Source: Nymphaea colorata
Lineage: Eukaryota > Streptophyta > Magnoliopsida > Nymphaeales > Nymphaeaceae
Reading direction: 5' to 3'
Assembly (NCBI RefSeq): GCF_008831285.2
Contig: NC_045141.1
Coordinates: forward strand, 22,970,742 to 23,034,741
DNA length: 64,000 nucleotides
Of the stretch, positions 35,481 to 45,269 are shown in pieces. Position numbers and translations under genes: made by a program. How positions within the stretch are numbered: the first letter of the stretch is position 1; each line of letters opens with the position of its first letter. A model generated the notes under the pieces. The model was not told the DNA's origin and ran no database searches. It was given only the letters and a program-made list of their open reading frames with translations.

Positions 35481-35935
35481 GAGTTCAAAGAAACACGGTC
35501 GGTACCACTAAAATGAGTTGAGCCCCAGTTCAGGTAGCTCGAATTCGGTTAGTCTAGTGAAATCTATCGACTGAACAATAGCTCAATGAAATCAGCTCGA
35601 GTTCGGCTAGATTAAGGTTCGACAAATTCGTTTGAATATAATTGATATTCATCATTACGTGTTGAGTTCGAACTCGACTCGATTAAGACTTGACAAACCA
35701 ATAAACTTATTTGAATATATTGACTTGATTAAAACTAGACAAACTCGATTAAGATTCGAGCTCCACTCAACAGTTATGTGTTGAGCTCGAAGTCAATTCG
35801 ATTATTTGAATGACTCATGAACTCAAGCTCGACTTGTTCAGCAAATGACTTGGATCGAACTTGTTCACGAGCCGAGCTCGAGTAACTCGACTCGATGTTC
35901 ACCCATATGTGGAGCTCGACTCTTTGTTCACCTCT
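35480..35935. repeat. Degenerate TCGA-rich repeat
   Basis: Many imperfect copies of CTCGA/GAGCTCGA/TTCGA words, such as GAACTCGACTCGATTAAG, in about 450 bp. This simple degenerate pattern is typical of old dispersed plant repeats. No coding frame or clear ends were found. Confidence 0.6.
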
Positions 35936-35978
35936 AAGTGAAGGCAAACTGATAGTTCGTTTTTTATTTTTTATTTTT

Positions 35979-36125
35979 GTCATTTTTTACTTATTTTCAT
36001 TTTTCTTGTTCTTATTAATTTTATTTAGTTTCTTTTTCGTTTTCTTTTTTTTTTTTGTCACTATTTACTTATTTTCATTTTTCTTGTTCTTATTAATTTT
36101 ATTTAGTTTTCTTTTGTTTTCTTGT
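35979..36125. repeat. 78-bp tandem repeat, two copies
   Basis: The T-rich unit starting GTCA..TTTACTTATTTTCATTT begins at 35979 and again at 36057, a period of 78 bp. Most positions are identical; the second copy is slightly truncated. Confidence 0.8.
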
Positions 36126-36709
36126 TTTTTGTTGCCTATGCAGCCAGCCAAATAGTCAAGGCTCCCGAACTCCCTGTATTGAAAAGAATGTTATGCGAGT
36201 TTCTTTTTTTAATTATTGAACATGCCTAGGTGAAAATTTTCAAGGGAGTAGGTCTGTCACTTTTAGTGACTTGTTTTTTATACTGACGACATCATCATGT
36301 CAGGGTACAACTTTAGTGATATTTAATCTTTTTAGACAGTAAATTTTTTTTTTCTCACCTAGTGCAGAAATGTAAACAAAATTATAAGCGACACTACTTT
36401 TACTGGTGATAGTAATAAAATGTCAGTAAAACCTTTTTTTATGTTAGTAAAAAGCTTTTTTTTTTAATAGTGAACCTAATTTATTTTAACTGCCATTGTT
36501 TGATAATTTGTAGGTCCATCTTTTGTAAAATCTCAAAGGCCAATGCCTGAATTTTTTTTTTAATTATTTTTAATGCTTATGGCCTCGCTTTACCGTTAAC
36601 TGCCAAATCGGAATATCAAATTTGATCTTACTGCTCTAAAATATGTGGACATGTATACCCTTCTCCGTAAAGTGTGCTGATATTTATTATCTCTCTTCCA
36701 TACACACTT

Positions 36710-37130
36710 AGGATGTCAATATATTTGAATTGAATTGGACATCCAACTAAACTGTTTCCAAGAAATAGGATATAGAAAGAAAAATTAACATTTGATTAAG
36801 AAATCTTATCAGATTCAAATTAAAAAAGGGACATATGAGAAAATTCGGATTCAAAATCACATATACTTAAATATTTGATTAGATTCAAGAACGGATTCAA
36901 ATCATATTAATTTTTAAACAAATATTGTATGTCTAAGCTCTTAAATTTTGAAAAATCACCCAATTGGGTTCCATATTTGGAATGAGATTCATATATTGTA
37001 AAAATTTAATACCGATTGGATATCAATTGTGAAATCAGACTTTGGAATTAGATTCGGATATAAATCCAAATTTCAATCTAAATATGTAAATATTTGAAAA
37101 AACTGATATAATTAAAGATATATCCCTAAG
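36710..37130. repeat. Degenerate ATTCGGAT/GATTCAAAT-rich dispersed repeat
   Basis: Short words such as GATTCGGAT, TTCAAATC and GGATGTC are repeated irregularly. Similar DNA occurs at about 41.20-41.41 and 41.83-42.24 kb. No gene is seen. Confidence 0.5.
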
Positions 37131-37181
37131 TCCGTACACACATTTCACACAAATACGTTTCTAACTGAGAACTTAAACATT

Positions 37182-37193
37182 TTTATTTTTATT
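37182..37193 (-). terminator. Poly(A) signals of G6
   Basis: Two adjoining AATAAA hexamers on the minus strand (37182-37187 and 37188-37193), about 57-68 bp after the stop. The type A stem-loop is not present. Confidence 0.5.
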
Positions 37194-37249
37194 TAGTTAT
37201 CTCCAAGGCTACAAAGGAGAATAGAATGGGCTACACAGTCGCCCCTTTC

Positions 37250-38263
37250 TTAGAAAACGACCTCGTGGAGATGGTTGTGGCGGACGGCGTCGTCATCATC
37301 AGGCTCAAGGCTGTCTTGGACGTGGGGATATATGGCCTCGCTGTAAGGCCCGTTGGCATACCCATCCTCCATGTACTTCACGTCCCAGTGCCGGTTCCAC
37401 ACCGCGACGCCCGAGTACGTCGGATACTTCCTCACGATGTCCAGCGCACCTTCGATCTCCTCCGGCGGGATGAAGCCCCTGATGTACTTCGGGTGGCAGT
37501 CGACGGCGATGCGGAAGTCTCCCACGTACCCCTCGAAATCTGTCGTCCAGTTTCTCACCGCCGACTCGAACGACGCCGTGTTCCCCCGCTCGTATACGCA
37601 CGGGTAGTAGTCCCCGAAGACACGTGCCCACACCCTGGAGAACAGCCCCGTCTTCAGCGCGTAGTAGATGGGGATGTCCGGCACCCCGAGGCTGTGGTGG
37701 CACGCCTGAGAGCCCGTCAGTATCAGCTTCTCGTCGAACCTCTTCAGGTCCTCCGCCACCACGTCCCAGTAGGCCGTGGACAGCGTGTCGTTGATCCAGA
37801 AGTCGACGCCGTCGAGCTTCACCTTCCCCAACGGCCCGTCCACGCCGTAGCCGCTGAGGTAGACATCGTAGACGTGGGCGGCCAGGCGGTGGGCCTCCTC
37901 CTCGTTGGGCAGCCGGTAGGTGGCGTCGAAGCCGCCGATGGAGAGCAGGACCTTCACGTTCACGCTCTGGCAGTACTCGATCTCCGCCTGCAGGTACTTG
38001 CAGCCGCCGGAGGGGGCATCGCATCCGGTTCCGAAGTCCGGCGTCGGCGGCTTCCCGTACCCGAAGTCGGTAAGGAAGGCTATGTTCACTTGATCGAACT
38101 GGCCGGTCTTGCACGCCATCTCGAGGCCGGCGGCAGTGATATTGTTCACGTGCCAGCCCCAGTAGAGGGCCATGCCCTTACCGCTGGCATGGGCCGTGAG
38201 GGCACTGAACATGCAGAGGAGAAGAAGCAAGGGCAGCAATGGAGGTGAAGAAGAGGAGGCCAT
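37250..38263 (-). CDS. G6: secreted GH18 chitinase-like protein, type B, with acidic/His C-terminal tail
   Basis: 337 aa from the MASSSS start. The open frame extends 43 codons upstream, but that extension spans the TATA-like box. The signal peptide is about residues 1-27. The hevamine-type cysteines are present, plus Cys256. The catalytic strand reads LDGVDFWIND (150-159): Trp156 and Asn158 replace Asp and Glu, and the Tyr183 equivalent is Phe216 (WARVF). All three main catalytic positions are therefore changed. Sequons at 41 (NIT), 159 (NDT) and 238 (NWT) suggest glycosylation. After the barrel an extra tail (317-337) reads DSLEPDDDDAVRHNHLHEVV, absent from the other types; it could be a vacuolar propeptide or bind metal (inference). 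G9 is its duplicate, differing at about 14-16 residues. Confidence 0.92.
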   Translation of the reverse strand: MASSSSPPLLPLLLLLCMFSALTAHASGKGMALYWGWHVNNITAAGLEMACKTGQFDQVNIAFLTDFGYGKPPTPDFGTGCDAPSGGCKYLQAEIEYCQSVNVKVLLSIGGFDATYRLPNEEEAHRLAAHVYDVYLSGYGVDGPLGKVKLDGVDFWINDTLSTAYWDVVAEDLKRFDEKLILTGSQACHHSLGVPDIPIYYALKTGLFSRVWARVFGDYYPCVYERGNTASFESAVRNWTTDFEGYVGDFRIAVDCHPKYIRGFIPPEEIEGALDIVRKYPTYSGVAVWNRHWDVKYMEDGYANGPYSEAIYPHVQDSLEPDDDDAVRHNHLHEVVF

Positions 38264-38333
38264 CTCTTCTTGTTTGGTCTTCTCGGGGAGGAACAGTGGG
38301 TGGGATGGTTTCTCAAGGGGATGGGGCAGCTCC

Positions 38334-38342
38334 TTAATAATA
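38334..38342 (-). promoter_or_regulatory. TATA-like box of G6
   Basis: TATTATTAA on the minus strand, about 71-79 bp before the chosen ATG, in the same position as the TATA boxes of the type A genes. Confidence 0.55.
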
Positions 38343-38344
38343 GG

Positions 38345-39690
38345 GCATTTTTTCACATCAGTGCCTTCCAATTGCTGCAATTCCCATCCCACCCTCCTAA
38401 ATATTTCACACTTTTCACGTGAATTCGGTGACCATGACTACTTCATCCTTCCGTCGTCCATCTCCAGTGAAAGTGCTTTCTCCTGTCTAACTTAGATTAG
38501 AAATTTATTTAAGTTATCCATGTAAGGACAACAAAATAAGAAATGTATTTCATGTGACAGAAGAATATAAGTTTGAAACAACACGTGGATCTGTGTGGAA
38601 GTTTGCCCACACAGCCGCACAAAATTTTTTCATTTTTCATTTATATTAGTTTTCTTTATGCAATTGCTGCCCCCACATTCATTTGGTTATAATTTGAAGG
38701 ATCTCAGAACTTTTGAATTAGTGCCGCCTGCAAAAAGTTTCGAGCTCTGTCATGAAAGGATGCATGCAAGAGGGGACCGCTCCATAAAAAATTGAGAAAA
38801 CTACTGATATACTAGCAAAATAAATTTGTCGGTAATGATATAATTTGATATTTAATTGAAATCCTACTCCAAGTACTTGGATTTGATAAGAAATCAGAAT
38901 AACAATGGACTCGAGATCTGGCATAGTTTTTCAGAAGGTTTTTTCCGTTGGAAAAATTATACATTTCTCTCACATGAAAATGTGGAACATTTACTTTTGA
39001 AGTGTGTTGTATATAGGATAACGTATTGTGAAATTCCGCTCTCATGTACACCAAGCCACCAACTATGATTTTTTAGTTCACTTCCACTGTCCAATTTTTA
39101 AAACAAGGCTATCTATTGAGAGATGCATGCTTTTAAACTCTGAATAGATATTAATGTTTTGCTTTTCTGTAAAAAAATTTGAAACTTGGAATGCATTTTG
39201 AAATGTATGGAGCATTTCCCCTAGACATGTGGAACGTACAATTTATTGATAAGAATATCTTCAATTCTGAACCCTAGAGTAGCCATGTGGACCTGCTGTC
39301 CTTTTGTTCATTTCTTTTGTACTTTTTAACGTCGTTTATTTGGATGAAACTATAAAATTCACAAGGGAGGGGAAATTTTTCTCCTCAGTAGAGTTTGGAT
39401 TTACACTGAGCTGTTTAAGCAAAAATTAAAGGTCTAATTCAATGTTATCAACGTCTTTATGACTATTGGAACAGAATCGATATTTGCTGATATGCCAATT
39501 ATACTTTTCGATTGTCGATAAGATCACACGTTATTGGTAATGTTATTTGGTTGAAAGCAACAAATGAGAATGAGTTTCTTGGATCAAATTCTCTGAAACT
39601 AAATTAACTGAAGTAGAGATTTTCTCTTTTATTTAGTGCCCATCGTTGCTGATTCAAAGAGGGAGTGTTCTCTTTCTTCAAGAGACAAGT
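38345..39690. other. Upstream region of G6, ending in the last codons of a lost type C gene
   Basis: Aligns with the G9 upstream region, including about 39.41-39.69 kb against 56.11-56.39 kb, which in the second block is the 3' flank of G10. Here only the end of that gene survives: minus-strand GTC TCT TGA next to 39690, opposite the ..VVS-stop of G10. Then homology stops and LINE-derived DNA begins. Confidence 0.5.
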
Positions 39691-39699
39691 GGCTAGGCG

Positions 39700-41180
39700 A
39701 ATGATTACAGTTAATCTTTCACAGAATGAGATTCTGTGAATAGATGTGGTCGTTCCTTTGATTCAGTTGTACCCAAATGTTATCAAAATCGATTTTTGAA
39801 AGATGGCTCCCGAACATTCCCCGGCGGAAAACCCAGTGCCCGCCCCAGCGGACGGACGTCTCCTACCGGGAAAACAACCTACCCACAAATCCTGGGCAGA
39901 GCTGGTGGCTGATTCTGCAATGGAAGTGGAAGATGAAACTCTTCCTGTGGAGGCCAATGCTTCGTGTGTGAGACCAACTGTCCTTGTCCCTGAGGAAACC
40001 TTTCAGAAAATTGTTTATGAAAGCTGTTGCACGGTGCTTCAAGAGGTTGTTTATGAAAGTTTCCTCAAGTTATGTACCAGGAGAAACAAGTGATGGTTTT
40101 TTTCTAGTAACTACAGCTTTCATTTAGCTCTGCAGCCTCGCACAATCTCCGATCACAGTGCCTTGGTTTTTTAGATAAGGGTGCTCAATCAGCAAGCATG
40201 GTGGAAGAAGATGTTCAAGTTCTTTAATTGTTGGTTGAGCCGTCCAGATTGTGAACAGCTTGTTAAGTTTTGCTGTCGATCAACTCCTACTGGTTGCCCG
40301 ATGTTGAAGCTCCTGAAGAAGTTGCAGGTCATGAAATGGCACCTAGCATGGTGGAATTCGAATTGTTTTGGTGATATTTTCTCATCGCATTCATTTTCTC
40401 AAGCATGAGCTTTTCTGAATCCAGCATAATATTGATGAACATGGTAATTTTGATTCCAATTAAGATTGTCTCCTTAGAAACGAATTAAATCGTGCCATCC
40501 TCGAAGAAGAATGTAGTGGAAACAAAATGCAAGGATAGATTGGCTTCTTGAAGGAGACAGAAATACCAAATTGTTTCAATCTTACATCAAAGCATTGTCA
40601 CAAAAAACGGGGACGGGTATTAAACGGCGAGGTAAAAAACGGGTATAATACGGCAAAGTTTTATATATCGGGAATAAAACGGGAAAAGTTCGGCAAATTT
40701 TTTTAAAAAATTAAACATTTAATACATCTTAAAAATTATACAAAATAATAATTAATAAAAAAACGGCAAAAAACGGGAAAATAACGAAAAATAACGGTAA
40801 AAAACGGGTATTATACGGGTATTAAACGGGTATTATACGCGTTTTTTGTTTTTTGACGTTTTTTAAAAAAAAAACGGGAATAGTACGGGTATTATACGGC
40901 AGGACTGTTTTTGGCGTTAAATACGCGTTTTTTTTAAAAAAACGGCGTTTTTTGTGACAATGCATCAAAGTATCATTTCGTGAAGTTTTATGCAGGAAGG
41001 TTGAGAAGCTTGGCCGATTGCAAGGGCAGACTCCTCTCCCTTATGGGGAGAATTTGTTTGCTGAAATCTGTTTTTCAAAAACTGGTTGGGTATTGGATGG
41101 GAGCTTTTAGGCTCCTTATTGCTGTTGTTAAGTTTATTGGAAAGAAATCTTGTGGCTTTATTTTGGAAGATGTTGGTAAT
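39700..41180 (+). mobile_element. L1-type LINE, internally deleted, carrying a MITE
   Basis: Fragments appear in LINE order. An ORF1 start begins at 39803 (MAPEHSPAENP..KSWAELVADSA, typical of plant L1 gag-like ORF1). The end of the endonuclease and linker follows (SDHSALVF near 40.15 kb, LLKKLQVMKWHLAWWNSNCF near 40.3 kb), then EGDRNTKLFQSYIKA (near 40.56 kb). After the MITE comes a late RT piece, GRLLSLMGRICLLKSVFQ (about 41.0-41.1 kb). Most of ORF1, the endonuclease and the RT core are missing and stops interrupt the rest. A perfect 10-bp inverted repeat with a 3-base spacer, TTCACAGAAT/ATTCTGTGAA, lies near the 5' edge at about 39717-39739. Confidence 0.7.
40593..40962. mobile_element. 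Non-autonomous hAT-like MITE, 370 bp
   Basis: Perfect 17-bp terminal inverted repeats (CATTGTCACAAAAAACG) lie inside an 8-bp direct repeat, CATCAAAG (40585-40592 and 40963-40970). Eight bases is the usual hAT duplication. The interior has no ORF but many subterminal words ACGGGTATTA / ACGGGTATTATACGGG. It splits the LINE fragment, so it is younger than the LINE. Confidence 0.85.
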
Positions 41181-41199
41181 CATAAAATATTAAATATTT

Positions 41200-42240
41200 A
41201 TTTGAAAAAAAAAATCCTAATTTGTGTCTGAATCCAACTGAAAATTTATGTATGTTTGAATCTGAATATGATTGGATGTCATTTCTTAAATCTGAATCTG
41301 ATCCTATCTCTTTAATCAAATGCTAATTTTTTTTTTCATGTCCGATTGTTTCGGTACTATATGATCAAATATCCTATCTAAATCAGTTATGTTGACATCT
41401 CTATGTGCACCAAAAAGAAAACTTTTATGGCATTTAGTTATATTTGAATAAAAAGTATAATTTTAAAGCGCCTTACCCATTTCTTAAAAATTAAATGGAT
41501 TTTTTGAGGATATCATTATTTTTTTTTAATTCCCATCTTTTTGTCCCTCTAGGGAGGGCTGATGTTTTTCATGGCAGACTGGGTGTATGTGGTCCATTGT
41601 ACACCCTCAGTGCACTAAAAATTGTCTAAGGGCGTGCTTTATGATCTTCTATATTTTGGAGATGGCAGATATCATTTTCCTGCATTTTATGTTGAAGTTG
41701 GTGATGACCATTTCCATAGTAAGGTTGGGGGATTTGATTCAAAGTCTTATCAACGGACATCCGTTTTTTACACCTTTGATGGCTTTTTTTTTTAGTAGCC
41801 CCAAAACTTGGATTTAGTAAAGGCGCAAGTATATTATAAATGGCTCTGATCTTGGCATGATGGGGAATTTACTTAGAGATGTCGGTATGATTTGAATCGG
41901 TATCTGAGCGAACCCTACAAAAAAAAATGATATGAAAGAAAAGTTTAATAGCATATTATCAAATAAGATTGGCTTAATATTTAAGAAACGACATCCAATT
42001 AGATTCAGATATGGGTTAAGATTCATATAGACATAAATATCTGATCAGATTCAGATCAGGTTTAGTTTAAAATAGATGTCTTATAACTAATGCTCTTAGT
42101 GAAAATCGGCATGATACAGGCCAAAATTTGGACTCAAATATGAATATAAAAATTGGTTCAATAATCAGACTTCAAATTCGGATTGAGATTAACATTTTTA
42201 ATTCATATAAGACAAGTAAAATTGAGAGTATATCTAATTT
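41200..42240. other. Repeat-rich stretch, no recognised gene
   Basis: Degenerate GATTCGGAT-type repeat occurs at about 41.20-41.41 and 41.83-42.24 kb. Between them, about 41.55-41.80 kb, a plus-strand reading gives fragments such as FGDGRYHFPAFYVEVGDDHF that look once-coding. I do not recognise the family, and stops interrupt it. Confidence 0.4.
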
Positions 42241-42452
42241 GAGAAAGGATTTCATCTCTCAGGATAAAGGGATTTGTTAACTTTCCTTGTACTCGATTGA
42301 AATGAGAGTCACCATCAGAAACATTACAGAGTCAAGTATCTGTTTGAGAACCAAAAAACCACAGCACAAGTAGATGAAACAAGTTACACTAATGATTCCG
42401 CCAGTACAGATGAAGAACACCTATAATGAGCAACTATCTCGATCGCTTACAT

Positions 42453-42662
42453 AAGGGTAGAGCCAGGATTTTTTCAGGGGGCAAGCTAAATGGGAGCTGA
42501 GTTTTGTGGGTTGGATTTGGGTAGGGCCAAACTAAACTCACATTCAAAAAATAAAAAATAAATGGAGGCAAAAAAATAAATCAATTTTTACACTATATAT
42601 TTTTTTTCATTTAGTTGGGGGTGGGGCCATGGCCTAGGCGGCCCCCCTCCCTCCGCCGCTGT
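42453..42662. mobile_element. Small hAT-like element, 210 bp
   Basis: Flanked by the 8-bp direct repeat GCTTACAT (42445-42452 and 42663-42670). The ends are imperfect inverted repeats (AAGGGTAGAGCCAGG; the other end, read inwards, ACAGCGGCGGAGGG) of the GGCGGAGCC kind common in plant hAT MITEs. No coding capacity. Confidence 0.65.
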
Positions 42663-42823
42663 GCTTACATACTGCACAGGTAAGAAAATTTAAGCTTCAC
42701 AAAAATATGACATGCTTTTGTTGAATTTACATGTTAGCTAAAGCTGTCTCATTTCACATTCATTTGCACATGGTTCATTTGTTGAGGAGGTGCAAAACAT
42801 TTTGTTGTTCTAGTAAATACAGC

Positions 42824-43026
42824 CAGGGGAGTGTTATAAATTTTTCATGGGGGTCTGAATTACAGTTTTATAAATTTTTCATGGGGGTTTGAATTACAGT
42901 TTCTAAATTATGACATGGGGGTGAAATATTATTTTTCAAAATTTTATATAAGCCAAGTAAAATTTTCTAAAATTTAGATGTAAATTTTTTTCTAATTTTA
43001 TTTTTTGATGTGGAGCCAGGGCTCCC
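42824..43026. mobile_element. Small AT-rich insertion, 203 bp, with 10-bp flanking repeats
   Basis: The direct repeat TAAATACAGC (42814-42823 and 43027-43036) brackets CAGGGGAG...GGGCTCCC. The surrounding array sequence is uninterrupted in the matching flank near 12.87 kb, so this is an insertion. Inside is a 34-bp tandem duplication starting at 42836 and 42870. The family is uncertain. Confidence 0.6.
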
Positions 43027-43039
43027 TAAATACAGCTAC

Positions 43040-44110
43040 AATAGCCCTAAAGCATTAGGGCCATTGCAGTAAACATAGCAAAATCCTTTCTTGGCGACGA
43101 TGGAGGATGACCAAATGTACATGTCAAAAACTTTAACACATGTTTGAACGACACCCAAAAACAGGCATTCTTGAGGTTACTTGTAGCAGTTCAACATTTG
43201 ACAGCTTAAGGGGCCTGGTTGGAGAGGTAGTCACTAAAAAGAGCGTAGCCGCGATTGATTCTCATGGGTATTACTCTCCTTTGTTTTGGGACATTCCAAG
43301 TTCACCGGTGTAGACTCCGGACGCAGGAGGAATGAGGAGGGAGCCTTTAGGCTTTTTTTCTAAGCAGAGGGTCGTTAACATCCACCTCACCCAGAATTGG
43401 TAAGTTATTTGTCAAATAGATCAAACATTAGGCAGTTCCATTCATAAGTTTACCATCTTTCATTTAATTCGCTGCTTCATTCGCAATTTAAGTAGCTAAA
43501 TGAAAACAAAAATGTGGTTTTGTTATCCGAACAAAATCTGATATTGTATCTGAAAATTTTCAATTTAATTTCTCGTTACGGGCCAAAAGGTCCCCTTTTT
43601 AGTAACAGGCATTTTTGTCCTTATTTTCATTGATTTTAATTATTAGTCAGAGCTATGGTCGGCACTTTCGTTCTGCCCATTTCCACAACCATAGCATCGC
43701 TTTGCTTTTCACCATACTAATAAGCCTTATTAATTTCTACACTTAAGCACCTCGAAACGTTCCCATCATGTGCCTCCCAATGTGAGACAATACCTCTCTT
43801 CTTTCCTCGTTAAAATCTATCTAGCGAAAAGTAGAAAATTAATCGAAGTAATTTGTTATTTTTCTTCATAATCATAAATTCTATATAAAGGCAGAATCTA
43901 ATGTTCATTCCCTAATTCCTAACTATTATATGTTCAGTAGATAGATTTCTTTAAAACTAGTTTTAGACTTATATAATTACAAATGTTTCATCATATGCGA
44001 GCTCATTGTTTCATGTATCTTTTATGTTGTTTTGTTTAATTAATTCACTTTCTCTCCCTCTCCTTCTCATGCGGCTGTCGGTAACACGCAATTCTTTTTC
44101 AAATACCAAA
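43040..44110. other. Distal upstream flank of a missing unit, then 3' flank of G7
   Basis: Array-type sequence without a gene. About 42.67-43.57 kb matches the distal upstream DNA of type A units (for example 12.73-13.26 kb), and about 43.6-44.1 kb is the 3' flank of G7. A type A gene that once used the first part would have lain where the LINE-rich island is now. Confidence 0.5.
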
Positions 44111-44113
44111 GTT

Positions 44114-44142
44114 CAGAAGCCTGCAAACTTCTGTGTTTTATT
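44114..44142 (-). terminator. Poly(A) signal and imperfect 3' stem-loop of G7
   Basis: AATAAA (44137-44142, minus strand) followed by a weakened copy of the hairpin (44114-44133), with the base of the loop mispaired. Confidence 0.5.
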
Positions 44143-44198
44143 TAGTTATTTAGGCAGCAGGAGCTTGCTTTACACAGGCTAGGCAAAGCTTTTCGGAA

Positions 44199-45173
44199 TC
44201 AGAAACCAACGCGCATCCTGATATTGCTACTGGGGTTCACGATGCGGTATATGAGGTCACTGTAGGGCGCGCGGTTGCCATCTTCAAGGAACTTCACGTC
44301 CAAGTACCTGTTCCACAGCATCACTCCTTTGAAGTTCTCGTGCTGGCGTGCTATCTTCAGTGCACCTGGAAGCTCCCTAGGTGAGATCCAGCGTTGCTCC
44401 TCGGAGTCGGGGTTGGCAACGATCCCCAAATACAAGTCCATGTTGCTGAAGTCTGTGGCCCAGTTCTGCAACGACGCCTTAAAGGCTGAAGTGTCCTTCG
44501 GCTGGTAGGTGCAGGGTTGGCCATAGAAGCGTGGCCACATCTTGCTGAACAGCCCCGTCTTGAGTGCATTGTAGAGCGGTATGTCAGCTTGGCCAGCGCT
44601 ATGGTTGCACCCTTGGGATGCCGTCAGGATCATGTTCTCGTCCATCTGCTTCAGGTCCTGTGCCAACACGTCCCAGTAGTCTTGTGTCGAGCCGTCATTG
44701 ACGTAGAAGTCGACGCCGTCGAGCTTCACTTTGCCGAGGGGGCCATCGATGCCGTTGCCGCTCATGTACGTGTCGTAGATGTGGGCGGCTAGCTGGTGGG
44801 CCTCCTGCGCCGATGCGAGCGTGTATTTTTCCACGTCGAGTCCTCCAATGGAGAGCAGCACCTTCACCCCGAGTTGCTGGCAAGCAGCGATGTCCTCCTG
44901 AAGACTCCTGCAGCCATCGGTCTCGGCATCACAAGCGGTGCCGAAATCAGGCCTTGGAGTTCGGCCATTGCCAAAGTTGGTGAGGAAGGCCAAGCTCACG
45001 TGGCTGAAGTGGTTAGTTTCGCACGTGGCCCTGAGTTCAGCCTGGTTCAGGTTTCTCATGTGTGATCCCCAATAGATGGCCATCTGGTCGGCATGGGCAT
45101 TGATGGTGAAGGCGGTGGCCACGCAAAGGAAGAGAAGGAAGGGCAGGAAGGGAGTTGAAGAGGAGGAAGCCAT
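44199..45173 (-). CDS. G7: secreted GH18 chitinase-like protein, type A, catalytic residues lost
   Basis: 324 aa with a signal peptide of about 29 residues (..INAHA-DQ). LDGVDFYVND (151-160) again replaces the catalytic Asp and Glu with Tyr157 and Asn159; Tyr217 and all six cysteines are kept. A sequon is present as NHS (190-192). Its C-terminal half matches G2 (EEQR.ISPRELPGALKIARQHENF.GVMLWNRY). It has small private changes: MRNLNQAEL near the N-terminus, YDTYMSG and VANPDSEEQRW. It stands alone between the two duplicated A2-B blocks. Confidence 0.93.
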   Translation of the reverse strand: MASSSSTPFLPFLLFLCVATAFTINAHADQMAIYWGSHMRNLNQAELRATCETNHFSHVSLAFLTNFGNGRTPRPDFGTACDAETDGCRSLQEDIAACQQLGVKVLLSIGGLDVEKYTLASAQEAHQLAAHIYDTYMSGNGIDGPLGKVKLDGVDFYVNDGSTQDYWDVLAQDLKQMDENMILTASQGCNHSAGQADIPLYNALKTGLFSKMWPRFYGQPCTYQPKDTSAFKASLQNWATDFSNMDLYLGIVANPDSEEQRWISPRELPGALKIARQHENFKGVMLWNRYLDVKFLEDGNRAPYSDLIYRIVNPSSNIRMRVGF

Positions 45174-45260
45174 TTTTTTTTTTTTTTGCCTCTTTTGCCT
45201 TCTTATTGGGTATTGGCTCTAATAGTAGTGATGGTTGGCTAAATGGGGATGTGAAGGTCC

Positions 45261-45267
45261 TTATATA
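45261..45267 (-). promoter_or_regulatory. TATA box of G7
   Basis: TATATAA on the minus strand, 88-94 bp before the ATG. The leader is longer here because of an expanded T-run next to the start codon (about 45174-45187) and some added bases. Confidence 0.75.
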
Positions 45268-45269
45268 GT

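Noticed and set aside
37226-38248. A 340-codon ORF on the plus strand opposite G6, with an equal one opposite G9 (54237-55259)
   Set aside because: Long open antisense frames arise from the GC-rich third positions of the real gene. The translation is repetitive Val/Leu/Pro/Arg sequence with no domain and no promoter, and it is conserved only because G6 and G9 are duplicates.
41587-41817. Plus-strand ORF in the LINE-rich island
   Set aside because: The wider region looks once-coding in another frame, but stops interrupt it and I could not assign it to a family, so no gene is called.
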